Assembly: GCF_029854705.2 (NCBI RefSeq)
Contig: NZ_CP139035.1
Span: 1,674,001-1,738,000 of the forward strand
Reading direction: 5' to 3'
Length of the DNA: 64,000 nucleotides
Source: Akkermansia sp. N21116
GTDB taxonomy: Bacteria; Verrucomicrobiota; Verrucomicrobiia; Verrucomicrobiales; Akkermansiaceae
A model generated the notes under the pieces. It saw only the letters and a program-made list of their open reading frames with translations. It was not told where the DNA came from and did not search any database. A program made the translations under genes and the position numbers. Of this stretch, positions 9,421-18,134 are shown piece by piece (position 1 is the stretch's first letter; each line of letters begins with the position of its first letter).

Positions 9421-10282
9421 TTGCTCGGGCTAAGCCGACAAAAATATTATCGCCACCAATGGACTCATCACAAGAAACGAAGAAGGGCGCAAGACGTTAT
9501 TGAGCTGGTAGAGGGAATCAGAAGTAAGCAGCCGCGCATAGGTATGAGAAAACTCTACTACCTCTTGGAGCCTCAACTCCAGGAGCTCCATGTAGGGCGG
9601 GACAAACTCAATGCCATCATCAAGGCTAATAACTTGCTGATTAAACCCTTAAGAAGCTATCACAAGACAACAAACTCGCATCATCGATTTCATCGCCACA
9701 AAAACCTCATCGCCGGGCCCCCCCCCTGAACGCCCGGAAGAAATCTGGGTCAGCGACATCACCTATCTTGGTAATCGAGAGTCGCCTCTGTATTTAGCAT
9801 TGGTAACAGATGCGTACTCGAAAAAAGTCGTGGGCTATGACCTCTCGGAAAGCCTATCGAGCCAAGGAGCGCTAAGAGCGATGGGAATGGCCATTAAAAC
9901 GCGCCAAAGAAAAGAGCAACTCATCCACCACTCAGATAGAGGGCTGCAATACTGTTGCGACGCCTATCAACAACTACTTGCGGCAAACAAGATCATCCCA
10001 AGCATGACGGAAAGCTACGACCCTTACGCCAATGCGGTAGCCGAACGAATCAATGGAATCCTCAAGCAAGATTTCCTGCTGGGAAAATACAAGACCAGTA
10101 AAGAAGGCATGATGCAACTAGTGAAAGAAAGCATCCACATCTACAACACCCTTCGCCCTCATTTATCGTGTGGGATGAAAACGCCAGAGTGGATGCATAA
10201 CCAACAAGGGCATCCGATACGAACCTACCGAAGCAAAACACAGGGCAAGTGGCAACTTGCCCTGTGTTTAAAACGGTGCTAA
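9421..10282 (+). pseudogene. IS3 orfB (DDE transposase), frameshifted at a C-run
   Basis: The first part (9421-9729) starts LGLSRQKYYRHQW and holds the HTH_21-like segment RIGMRKLYYLLEP. At a run of nine C (9718-9726) the frame breaks; the catalytic core resumes in another frame with WVSDITYLG, HSDRGLQYC and NAVAERINGILKQDF, supplying the D, D and E of the rve domain. The end, LRPHLSCGMKTPEWMHNQ, is typical of IS3 OrfB. The homopolymer makes either slippage or a sequencing error possible. Confidence 0.85.
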
Positions 10283-10340
10283 ACATCCCCCCTAATCCTT
10301 GTAACGCTTTTTTAGGACGGGACAGGACGTTATTGGACAT

Positions 10341-11669
10341 TTATGCCGGTATGCCGATACCTCGGTAGAGGAATCCTTCTTGCCGAAGAAGCCGAGGCGA
10401 ATACATGTTGCGACCATCCAGAACGATGTCGCCGTGCATGAGTTCGCGGATGCGTTTCCAATCGGGCTCGCGGAAATCGTCCCATTCCGTGACAACAAGG
10501 AGGGCATCCGCTCCGAGAACTGCATCGTCAATGGAATTCGCTTCGTAAACAGCGTTTCTGTCCGGGAAAAACCGCGTTATATTACGTACGACGGGATCGT
10601 ACAGACGTACTGTGACACCCAAGTCGAGGAGACGGTGGATCATGGCTGCCGATGGGGCTTCCCGTGTATCATCCGTGTCCGGCTTGAAAGCTGCTCCCCA
10701 GATGGCGACTGTTTTGTTCATAAGACCGGGGATGCCTTCCCACAGATGGATGAGCTTGTCAACAAGGATGCTCCGCTGGGTAACATTAACTTGTTCCGTC
10801 GCCTGGGCAATTTTCATTTCCAATCCATGCTGTAGTCCGGTTTGAATAAGCGATTGTACATCCTTGGGGAAGCACGATCCCCCATATCCGCAACCGGGAT
10901 TGAGAAAATGGCGGCCAATTCGTTCATCGGAGGCCATCCCAAGCCGTACCATGCGGATATCCGCTCCGACGGCATCGCACAGATTGGCGATTTCATTCAT
11001 GAAGCTGATGCGTGTGGCAAGCATGGCATTGGCCGCGTACTTGGTCATTTCAGCAGAGGGGATATCCATGTGAATCAATTTGACTCCATGGATCGTGAAC
11101 GGCTTGTAAATAGTCTCCATGAGTTCTTTGGCATGGAGCGAAGACGTCCCGGCGATAATCCTGTCCGGATGCATAAAGTCGGCCACAGCTTGACCCTCCC
11201 GGAGAAATTCAGGATTAGAGGCTAATTCGAAACGGCATCCTGCGTTACGGAGTTTCAATTCACGAGTGAGGATTTTTCCGATGTTTCCAGACGTTCCGAC
11301 CGGCACGGTGCTTTTGATGACAATCAGGCAGGGGCGTTCCATATATTTTCCGATGCTTTTTGCGACGGCTTCAACATAGGACAGATCTGTCTTGCCGCTG
11401 GCAAGAGGTGGCGTGCCGACGGCGATGAACACGGCGTCGGATTGGTTGACGTGGCGTTTTAAATCGGTGTCGAAAGCCAGACGGTTTTCCGTTGCATTCC
11501 GGATGACGAGTTCGTCGAGACCGGGTTCATGGATGGGGATTATTCCTTGTCGCAATTCTGCGATGCGCTTTTGGTCGATATCGATGCATGTGACGGAATG
11601 GCCTGCTTCTGCGAGGCATACTCCGGTGACAAGTCCGATGTATCCTGTTCCTGCTATGGTAATGTTCAT
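10341..11669 (-). CDS. ugd: UDP-glucose 6-dehydrogenase
   Basis: 442 residues starting MNITIAGTGYIGLVTGVCLA at 11669; the frame is open 68 codons further upstream, but the Rossmann GTGYIG motif must lie at the N-terminus. The catalytic cysteine is Cys266 in GCGYGGSCFPKD, and the C-terminal UDP-binding domain contains WGAAFKPDTDDTREAPS. The enzyme oxidises UDP-glucose to UDP-glucuronate with two NAD+, supplying an acidic sugar for surface polysaccharides. This fits the glycosyltransferases on both sides. Its 3' end lies 17 bases from the IS3 copy, which separates it from a minus-strand terminator at 8878-8916. Confidence 0.95.
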   Translation of the reverse strand: MNITIAGTGYIGLVTGVCLAEAGHSVTCIDIDQKRIAELRQGIIPIHEPGLDELVIRNATENRLAFDTDLKRHVNQSDAVFIAVGTPPLASGKTDLSYVEAVAKSIGKYMERPCLIVIKSTVPVGTSGNIGKILTRELKLRNAGCRFELASNPEFLREGQAVADFMHPDRIIAGTSSLHAKELMETIYKPFTIHGVKLIHMDIPSAEMTKYAANAMLATRISFMNEIANLCDAVGADIRMVRLGMASDERIGRHFLNPGCGYGGSCFPKDVQSLIQTGLQHGLEMKIAQATEQVNVTQRSILVDKLIHLWEGIPGLMNKTVAIWGAAFKPDTDDTREAPSAAMIHRLLDLGVTVRLYDPVVRNITRFFPDRNAVYEANSIDDAVLGADALLVVTEWDDFREPDWKRIRELMHGDIVLDGRNMYSPRLLRQEGFLYRGIGIPA

Positions 11670-11933
11670 GAACGTATATGGTTTGAATATCAGTTCCATG
11701 TAGCGTGAATTCCGGATAAAATCCAGATGAGAGGAATCAGGAGAATTTGTGCCTTGATGCATGTATTGCGCCTTTGTCTCTTGCTGTTGTAGTTGTTTGA
11801 TAAACAACATTTCAGCCTGCTTGAAATGCAAAAAAGACTTCATTAGGTTCCAGGTGTCGATACCGCATGTCATCTATTCGTTTACATTTTGATGGGACTC
11901 GGTACGGAACAAAACAAATCAATCGCGAAAATA

Positions 11934-12581
11934 ATGTATAAAATACTAATAGTCAGTATGCCTGGATCTCCTAAACGCAAAAAGGCAAGCCGTATCTTCC
12001 AGGAACAGGCGCTTTCATGGGAATGGATTGACGGCGTTAAAATAGAAAGTATGGATGAAATTCCAGCCTGGGAGAAAGATTCTCTTGAAGCATATCATAT
12101 CGAACGACTTAAGTTTTCCCCAGAATACGTTTGCCGTGCGGTCGGATGCAAGAGAGCTATGAGAAGAGCCCTGGATCGTGCTGAATTATGCCAGGAGGAA
12201 TGGGTCGTGATCATGCAGGACGATGCCGTACCTGTGGCGGGATTTGACCGTATCTTGAAGGGACTTCTTGCATCCGCTCCCGCAGAGGCCGGGGCTATTC
12301 TTCTGCATCGCTGCGGTTTTGCCCGGTCTCCCAAACCCAGTAAATTGGAAAAGATGAATCGGGACTACAGGAGCATGACTTCCTTTGCCGTCAGACCGGC
12401 TTTTGCCCGTGTGATGTCCGAGGCCTTATCCGCTTGGGGTGGGGAGGCGGACAGGATTTGGAAGGTTCTTCTGGAGTACGGTGAATCCCTCTACTATGCG
12501 TCACCTGTCATTGTTACTTGTAATCAAAAAGGTAGTGATATTATTAGCGGTATTCCCGAACTCTCCTATCTCTGGCAATAG
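11934..12581 (+). CDS. Glycosyltransferase family 25-like (LPS biosynthesis type)
   Basis: 215 residues from the ATG at 11934 (MYKILIVSMPGSPKRKK); earlier in-frame ATGs at 11889 and 11892 are possible. The opening strand, the AVGCKRAMRRAL helix and the metal-site-like VVIMQDDAVP fit GT25 enzymes, which add galactose or related sugars to lipooligosaccharide. It is divergent from ugd across about 260 bp that probably hold both promoters. No Shine-Dalgarno site is evident. Donor and acceptor are unknown. Confidence 0.72.
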   Translation: MYKILIVSMPGSPKRKKASRIFQEQALSWEWIDGVKIESMDEIPAWEKDSLEAYHIERLKFSPEYVCRAVGCKRAMRRALDRAELCQEEWVVIMQDDAVPVAGFDRILKGLLASAPAEAGAILLHRCGFARSPKPSKLEKMNRDYRSMTSFAVRPAFARVMSEALSAWGGEADRIWKVLLEYGESLYYASPVIVTCNQKGSDIISGIPELSYLWQ

Positions 12582-12597
12582 ACAAATTGGAGAAAAC

Positions 12598-12624
12598 AAA
12601 GACTTACTTGATAGAAGGTAAGTC
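12598..12624 (-). terminator. Terminator downstream of tRNA-Gly
   Basis: GACTTAC pairs with GTAAGTC around a ten-base loop. On the minus strand the stem is followed by TTTGTTTT, just after the tRNA 3' end. Confidence 0.55.
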
Positions 12625-12632
12625 ATCAAAAA

Positions 12633-12707
12633 TGGAGCGGATGATGGGATTCGAACCCACGACATCAACCTTGGCAAGGTTGCGCTCTACCCCTGAGCTA
12701 CATCCGC
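12633..12707 (-). tRNA. tRNA-Gly(GCC)
   Basis: A cloverleaf with acceptor GCGGATG/CATCCGC, D arm GCTC/GAGC, anticodon loop TTGCCAA (anticodon GCC at 12673-12675 on the complement), T arm GTGGG-TTCGAAT-CCCAT, and an encoded CCA. Confidence 0.96.
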
Positions 12708-12944
12708 ATTAATTGAGTAGGTGTGCGGAAAACTTATACATGGTTTTAAGATTTACGCAAGCATTTTTTAGGAGAACCGGTTATTTTACGAGGTGTTTTC
12801 CTGTTTTTAATCTGGTCGTCATGATTGCGAAGATCCTTCTTGATCCACGGTTGGAAGATATTGACAAGATGCTATAACGTGTGAGGTGAATGCGGAGTCG
12901 TGGAGACGGATTGCTTTTTGAATGCAAGGTGTCATGATGTTGGC

Positions 12945-13673
12945 ATGCTGGCACGTTTGTGTATTCTTTTCCTTTTGTGTTGCAGCCTTTTGCAGGGCTG
13001 GGGTTATCAGTCTGTACCGTCATTGACGGAAAGCACGAGGCGTTCCCCTGTTTTCCTGGGATGTTCTCTCATGGAGGGGTTTCGTTCCAATTATGTATAC
13101 CGGGGCTGGAAGTTGGGAGATCAAGTGTGGGAATCTCAGTTCGCCTTTTCCGGTGCATTGGACAATGATTGGGCTTTTTCCGGCGAGGCTGACTATCTGA
13201 GAGGATTCGATGGAAATGAATTCGGACAGACGACCATGTATGGGGAACTCATGTATTATGTGGGCGATGAGTGTACTCTGGGTATTTCCGTTGCCCGGAA
13301 TTGGTTTGACAAGACCGTATTGAAATCCGGAACCGAGAATGGAGTACATTTACATTGGAGTCCCACAGCCAGTTGGTATATCCACACTTTTGCCGTGTAT
13401 GACTATGCCCAGGATGGATTTTATGGTCAGGCGGCCGTGACGTGGCAGCCGTTGATTTTCCAGAGTACGGCGTGGGTTTCTACGATTGCCGTGGGGGTGG
13501 CGTCCAAATACCATGGTGTGAGCGGCTTGCAGGATCTCATGGTGCGTACCGGACCTTTGTTTCGTCTGGGGGAAGCCTTTCGTCTCCAGCCATTTGTAGC
13601 TTATTACCAGGGACTTGCCCATGGAATCGACAATCATGTTTCCGTGGGCGCGTGGCTGACTTGGTGTTTTTAA
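12945..13673 (+). CDS. Outer-membrane beta-barrel protein
   Basis: 242 residues from the ATG at 12945; the frame is open to a GTG at 12900. Residues 1-21 are a signal peptide (MLARLCILFLLCCSLLQGWG). The rest alternates aromatic and polar residues in short strands, contains FRSNYVYRGWKLGD as in TIGR02001-like barrels, and ends in a strand with terminal Phe (GAWLTWCF), the usual mark for insertion by the BAM complex. It probably folds as an 8-12 strand barrel in the outer membrane. Cargo or partner is unknown. It stands alone between tRNA-Gly and a convergent lipoprotein gene. Confidence 0.7.
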   Translation: MLARLCILFLLCCSLLQGWGYQSVPSLTESTRRSPVFLGCSLMEGFRSNYVYRGWKLGDQVWESQFAFSGALDNDWAFSGEADYLRGFDGNEFGQTTMYGELMYYVGDECTLGISVARNWFDKTVLKSGTENGVHLHWSPTASWYIHTFAVYDYAQDGFYGQAAVTWQPLIFQSTAWVSTIAVGVASKYHGVSGLQDLMVRTGPLFRLGEAFRLQPFVAYYQGLAHGIDNHVSVGAWLTWCF

Positions 13674-13699
13674 GCACTTTGTGAAACGAGGTGCCCCTT

Positions 13700-14464
13700 C
13701 TAGAAGGGATTGAGCGTGAACTTCCTGGGCGGGTCCACTTTGTAGTTGGATGGGTGTGTCAGGATCAGGGTAATTTCCTGGCTCCATTCGTCGATATGCC
13801 GTTCATGGTGCTTGTAGCGGGTGTAATCCTTGAGATCGATGAGAAGGGCCGAGTGGTCTTCCCGGTAGTCGGCAACTTCGGCGATGATCCGGCCATGTGT
13901 GTTTGTCAGTTTGGCTGCCATGGCAATATGACCTTTTTTAACGAGCTGTTCTCCAATGGTGCCGACGCCGGATTTGAGTTCATTGACTCCATTGAGAAGG
14001 AGATTGGCCACGGCGGGCGTCGGAGTGATGGAGGTGATGGCTATTTCCAGTGTATAGGCATTGGGTGACGATGTTGCTTTCGGGATGAAATTTCGTTCGT
14101 TATGGGCAGCCTGCGAGATGTTTTTGCGGAGGGAATCGCGGAAGTATTGGCGGAGTTTATCGAGATCCCGTTTTTCCTCATCGCTTTTCGGTTTTACATC
14201 CATCCAATTGATATTGATATCTTTGATGTACAAGATCTGTTTTTTTTCATGCTTGCCCTGGACGCGGTCATTCCATTCGTGGGCATTTCCATCTGCCCAG
14301 AAGGAGAGGAAAGGCGTCCTGTTTTTTTTGTCGTACTGGTAATGAGTGATGAATCCCGTGCGGGGGATTTTATCGAAATTGTCATTTTTGCTGCACGAGG
14401 GCAGGAAGCTCATTACCATGACAGCCGGGAAGAGAGCAGCTGGAAACGCTGTAAGTTTTTTCAT
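13700..14464 (-). CDS. DUF3313-like lipoprotein
   Basis: 254 residues. A lipobox FLPSC near residue 24 predicts a lipid-anchored Cys. The segments FRDSLRKNISQAAH, YTLEIAITSITPT and GHIAMAAKLTNTHGRIIAEV match the layout of DUF3313 lipoproteins, whose function is unknown. It is convergent with the barrel gene (26 bp between stops) and divergent from the squalene/phytoene synthase gene. Confidence 0.65.
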   Translation of the reverse strand: MKKLTAFPAALFPAVMVMSFLPSCSKNDNFDKIPRTGFITHYQYDKKNRTPFLSFWADGNAHEWNDRVQGKHEKKQILYIKDININWMDVKPKSDEEKRDLDKLRQYFRDSLRKNISQAAHNERNFIPKATSSPNAYTLEIAITSITPTPAVANLLLNGVNELKSGVGTIGEQLVKKGHIAMAAKLTNTHGRIIAEVADYREDHSALLIDLKDYTRYKHHERHIDEWSQEITLILTHPSNYKVDPPRKFTLNPF

Positions 14465-14586
14465 GTGTAGGACAAGGTCGTATCCATTCTCTAATAACGG
14501 AAGGAATGAACTGCTTGCAAGAGATAATCCATGTTTTCGTGAATTGATTTTGCCATGTTGTCCGGAGACCGTTAGAATAAACGTGC

Positions 14587-15516
14587 ATGAATGGTGGTCG
14601 CGTTTTGTTGAAATCCGTTTCCCGCTCGTTTTTTCTTAGCATCAATTTTTTGCCGGGAGGAATGAAGGAGGCCGTCTCTGTTGCGTATATGCTGGCGAGA
14701 GCTGCTGATTCCGTGGCAGATACGGCCAAGGCTTCCTCTTTTGTGAGGCTGGATCTCTTGCGATTGATGGATCGTGTCGTGACAGGGATAGCCGATAGGG
14801 ACGAATGCCGGAGGTGTTTTGAGAGACTGGGACGGGACCTGGCTCCCGGTCAGACGCATGAGGGAGAGAGGGTATTGCTCCAAAGGTATGGGGAATGTGT
14901 TGCGGCCATGAATGCTTTGCCTGCTGAGCAGATTTCCCTGATACGGAAAGTTCTTCATACGATTGTCGAAGGTCAGATATGGGATTTGGAATTTTTCGGA
15001 GACGGACACGAAGAGGCGACTCGCACGCCTTCGAAGGATGACGTGTTGCTTTATACGTACCGGGTTGCCGGATGTGTTGGAGAGTTTTGGACGGAGCTTG
15101 CTTCTCTGGTCTTGGACGAACATTTTTCCGTATTGTCCCGTGAGGAGATGCTTGAGCTTGGTCGCCATTACGGTCAGGGATTGCAGTTGGTCAATATCTT
15201 GAGAGACCGCGCCGAGGACGCCTCAAGAGGGCGTTCTTATATATCTGACGAACCGGATGTATTGGCTGCCTGGCAATCCATGGCCCGTTCCTGGTTGGGA
15301 GAAGGTGTGGCCTATTCTTCGGCGTTGATAAATAAAAGGTTGAGGTTTGCCAGTGTCCTTCCTGCGTGGCTGGGATTGGAAACTATGGACCTTGACGGGA
15401 TATTGGACGGGACGACGGCTTCGGAGCCCAAGAAGAAGGTTGGGCGGAGCGTGGTGCGGCGCCTGATGGTGAGGGCGTTTCTTTTTGCGTGGAAGAGCCC
15501 GCAGGGGGAAGCGTAG
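14587..15516 (+). CDS. Squalene/phytoene synthase family protein
   Basis: 309 residues. The first aspartate-rich motif appears in AYMLARAADSVADT (DSVAD) and the second in LVNILRDRAEDASRGRSYI (RDRAED). SRSFFLSINFLP near the N-terminus is the usual substrate-pocket strand. Family knowledge: head-to-head condensation of two prenyl diphosphates (FPP or GGPP) to squalene, presqualene diphosphate or phytoene. No hpn or crt partner genes are in the window, so the product is open. Its last 134 bp overlap the 3' end of the convergent gene. Confidence 0.88.
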   Translation: MNGGRVLLKSVSRSFFLSINFLPGGMKEAVSVAYMLARAADSVADTAKASSFVRLDLLRLMDRVVTGIADRDECRRCFERLGRDLAPGQTHEGERVLLQRYGECVAAMNALPAEQISLIRKVLHTIVEGQIWDLEFFGDGHEEATRTPSKDDVLLYTYRVAGCVGEFWTELASLVLDEHFSVLSREEMLELGRHYGQGLQLVNILRDRAEDASRGRSYISDEPDVLAAWQSMARSWLGEGVAYSSALINKRLRFASVLPAWLGLETMDLDGILDGTTASEPKKKVGRSVVRRLMVRAFLFAWKSPQGEA

Positions 15517-17077
15517 GATCAGTTCCCTTGTCCGTTTCTCCGGTCGTAGGGCCTCCTGCCCCGTTTTGGGACGGCGGAGCAGGAGGAGGTGGAGGCGGTG
15601 TTAGCAGATCGGTCCACCGATGCAGACTGTAACCGGGGGCAATGCCGCCGATTTCATTGAGAAGTTCGGTACAGGTTCGTTCCCATACTGCGTAATCGGG
15701 CGGTCCTTTATCCGGCAGGGCGGTACCGGGGAAGATGATGTAGCTGACCGTCAGGTCGGAAACGGGGCGGGCGTATGAGGAAGCTTTGGGATTGATGGCG
15801 GTTGCAAGCCGCAGGGAAGCTTCTCCCGTTTTGTAGCGGGGACCGGCGTCTCCTACGATGGCGGGATACATTTTTTTGCCGGCAACGACGATGACAAAAT
15901 CTCCGAATGCCGGGGAATAAGACGAGGACTGGTTGACGATTCCCAGAGGCAGGACGATGAAGGGATCGTATTCCGCAATCAGAAAACTATTGCGCTTGAG
16001 CTCGGCGATGACGAGCTTGGCATGGTTTATATCGTTGGCTATCTGGGCCTTTTTTTCTCCAGTGGCTTTGGCGAGAGATGCCTGTAGGGAAGTCAGACGC
16101 TTTTCCCATACGGGCAGGAGAGGATTGACTTTGTCGGTTTTTTTTAGCCAGCGGTAGGATGTGCTCGGCTGATAGAAGGAACTGTTGAGGATTTTCTCCG
16201 GCATTGTGGACAAACGGTCTCCGTCGGAACCGTCGGAGACGACGTCCATTTCACTTTGCAGCCATAGGACTTTCCGGCCCGTAGCCGGATGGCAGAGCTC
16301 CATGATGGTTTCCGTATCATAGAAATTGTGGCGATCCAGTACTCTGTTGAGAGAGGAGAGCTTTTTCCGGATTTCGTTCTGCTTGCGCGTATAGAGCAGC
16401 GAGTAGTAGGGGGAAAGCTTGCCTGAGTCGAACAACTCCTTGAGCCCCGGCAGCATACGGTTGAGGTGAGGGTTGACGGAAGTGAGTTCCTCCGCCTTGG
16501 TCAATGGCTTGGGCATGACGACATCCAAGGTAAGTGTCGCCCGGTAGTTGGAGGGAATCGTACGGACAATGGATGCCCGGTCTCCTTCGATGAAATTGAT
16601 TTTTGTTTTGAGGTTTAGTCCGCGCGTAAGCTCCTTGACATCCCAGAAGGCTCCCGTGGCAATGCGTGTCGGCATGACGGGAGGGAAAGGTGGATAGGTA
16701 ACGTTGGGCATGGAGACGGCCCGTTCAATTCTCCAGGGATCGGCCAGCCTGGAATCTACCATGAAAGAAGAAGGCGGAACCTTTTGACCGGCATCGGAAA
16801 GGGAGGGATCTGGAGTTGGTGGAGTGGGGAGGGGGGGATTTTCTCCGTCGTCCGGCGTTGATTGTTCTGGTTCGTGGTTCTTGGGAGGCGTGTTGTCCCG
16901 GTTAATAGGATCGGGCGGAGTTGTGGGGAGATGGGGGGGAAGCTCCCGGCATGCGCGCACAAGGTCGGCCGGATAAGGAGTGAACAGGGAGGCTACGAAC
17001 GCAATGGCGCATCCGCAAAGAATGGCCGATACCGGAGATATACGGGATTGCGAGGATTGCCTTTTGGATCTGCTCAT
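15383..17077 (-). CDS. Proline-rich single-span membrane protein, function unknown
   Basis: 564 residues from the ATG at 17077; an upstream extension to 17263 overlaps the SDR gene and is unlikely. A basic N-terminus precedes one membrane segment (SAILCGCAIAFVASLF), then a proline-rich linker (residues about 45-110) and a large extracytoplasmic domain. That domain includes GDRLSTMPEKILNSSFYQPS and FVIVVAGKKMYPAIVGDAGPR, reminiscent of chitosanase-like or glycosidase-fold proteins (VVGDAGP-type motif), but identity is not certain. The C-terminus is again Pro/Ser-rich and encoded in the 134-bp overlap with the synthase gene. It lies 25 bp after the SDR gene, probably co-transcribed. Confidence 0.6.
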   Translation of the reverse strand: MSRSKRQSSQSRISPVSAILCGCAIAFVASLFTPYPADLVRACRELPPHLPTTPPDPINRDNTPPKNHEPEQSTPDDGENPPLPTPPTPDPSLSDAGQKVPPSSFMVDSRLADPWRIERAVSMPNVTYPPFPPVMPTRIATGAFWDVKELTRGLNLKTKINFIEGDRASIVRTIPSNYRATLTLDVVMPKPLTKAEELTSVNPHLNRMLPGLKELFDSGKLSPYYSLLYTRKQNEIRKKLSSLNRVLDRHNFYDTETIMELCHPATGRKVLWLQSEMDVVSDGSDGDRLSTMPEKILNSSFYQPSTSYRWLKKTDKVNPLLPVWEKRLTSLQASLAKATGEKKAQIANDINHAKLVIAELKRNSFLIAEYDPFIVLPLGIVNQSSSYSPAFGDFVIVVAGKKMYPAIVGDAGPRYKTGEASLRLATAINPKASSYARPVSDLTVSYIIFPGTALPDKGPPDYAVWERTCTELLNEIGGIAPGYSLHRWTDLLTPPPPPPAPPSQNGAGGPTTGETDKGTDPTLPPAGSSTQKETPSPSGAAPRSAQPSSWAPKPSSRPISRQGP

Positions 17078-17102
17078 GACTGGAGAATGATGTCGGGGGG
17101 AT

Positions 17103-17918
17103 TCAGGTTTGAAGAAGGCTACGCCGGGGTCTCCTGCCCATGACCCATCGGATGACGGGAGCGGGCAGGAGGGAAAGCAGGATGTGGGACCATTTGATAG
17201 GGCCTCCGGGGTAAATTCGCGACTTGTTTTTTGCCATGGCTGACAAGGCTTCGGAAACGACACGTTCGCGGGATGTGTCGAACATTTGCTTGCCCGGCAT
17301 CATGTCTCCGGTGAATCCCGGTCTTCGGGCTATCTGGCCGAATTCTGTATGAACCGGTCCGGGGCAGACGGCTAGAACGTTGATATTCTTTTCCTTCAAT
17401 TCCAGACGCAAGGCTTCCGATAGGGATAGAACGTAGGCTTTGCTCGCCGCATACACGGCAAAGTCCGGAATGGGAAGGGCGGATGCAAGGGAACTGATAT
17501 TAATGATGCCTCCTCCTGCGGTTTCCAAAGTCGGGATGAGGGAGTGGCAGAGCTTGGTCAGGGTAAAGATATTGAGGACAATCATGGATTCTATCTTGTC
17601 CCAGTCAGCTGTGGAGAATTCCCCGTAATCTCCCATGCCGGCATTATTAATGAGGAGGGTTCTTGCTGACGGCAATCCGGTGAGCATATGAATCAGGGGG
17701 ATCATGAAGGAGGGATCCGTGAGATCCCCGGGAAGGCAGGAAACCTGAAGAGCGGGATTGATTCTGCGGGAGCTCTCTCCGACGATTGTCAGGCGGTCAC
17801 GGCGTCTGGCAATGAGAATGAGCTCGTCGACATAGGGAGCGAGCTGATAGGCGAATTCTTCCCCGAGTCCGGAAGAGGCTCCTGTAATGATAGCCCGTTG
17901 ATAGGATTGGTGTCGCAT
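17103..17918 (-). CDS. Short-chain dehydrogenase/reductase
   Basis: 271 residues. Cofactor motif TGASSGLG (residues 12-19), NNAG, catalytic Ser in NISSLAS and the YAASK pair are all present. The C-terminal tail is basic and hydrophobic (GPIKWSHILLSLLPAPVIRW), which resembles membrane-associated SDRs of the DltE/YqjQ type. An arginine-rich stretch after the first strand (IARRRDRL) suggests NADPH. It is first of a probable two-gene transcript with the proline-rich membrane protein. The substrate is unknown. Confidence 0.88.
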   Translation of the reverse strand: MRHQSYQRAIITGASSGLGEEFAYQLAPYVDELILIARRRDRLTIVGESSRRINPALQVSCLPGDLTDPSFMIPLIHMLTGLPSARTLLINNAGMGDYGEFSTADWDKIESMIVLNIFTLTKLCHSLIPTLETAGGGIINISSLASALPIPDFAVYAASKAYVLSLSEALRLELKEKNINVLAVCPGPVHTEFGQIARRPGFTGDMMPGKQMFDTSRERVVSEALSAMAKNKSRIYPGGPIKWSHILLSLLPAPVIRWVMGRRPRRSLLQT

Positions 17919-18079
17919 TCCGTTTTTTTTTACCTTGTCGGAGCCGGAATGACAATCTCGGCGTTTGTCAAATAACGGGATAGGAAGGAACGAAAGAAGA
18001 ACGATCCGATCTTTTTTGTCCTTTTCGGAAAGGTATTTTACAAGAAAAAAGAGTCAACTATAATTCAGAAATAGACAAA

Positions 18080-18134
18080 TGGGGGCTACTCGCCCCCAAT
18101 CCCCCCGGCAGCGTGCGACGCTGCATCCGGGGGA
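18080..18134. repeat. Two adjacent GC-rich hairpins at the IS110 transposase 3' end
   Basis: TGGGGGC/GCCCCCA closes a five-base loop that contains part of the stop codon. Beside it a second hairpin stacks CCCCCGG/CCGGGGG on CAGCGT/ACGCTG. The pair may be an end structure or terminator of the IS. Confidence 0.5.

Larger units (their letters stand above)
8934..10324 (+). mobile_element. IS3-family insertion sequence, complete ends, inactivated
   Basis: A 1391-bp element. The left end (8934-8958) and the complement of the right end (10300-10324) match at 21 of 25 positions and begin TGTC. A GGA triplet flanks both sides (8931-8933 and 10325-10327), fitting the 3-bp target duplication of IS150-like IS3 elements. 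It carries the two usual genes, both broken. It landed between the convergent glycosyltransferase and ugd genes, in intergenic DNA. Confidence 0.9.

Noticed and set aside
13350-13787. 145-codon minus frame inside the barrel gene
   Set aside because: Antisense to the barrel gene and overlapping the lipoprotein gene end; no domain features.
17078-17263. Upstream extension of the proline-rich membrane protein
   Set aside because: Would overlap the SDR gene by 160 bp; the later ATG places basic residues directly before the membrane helix.
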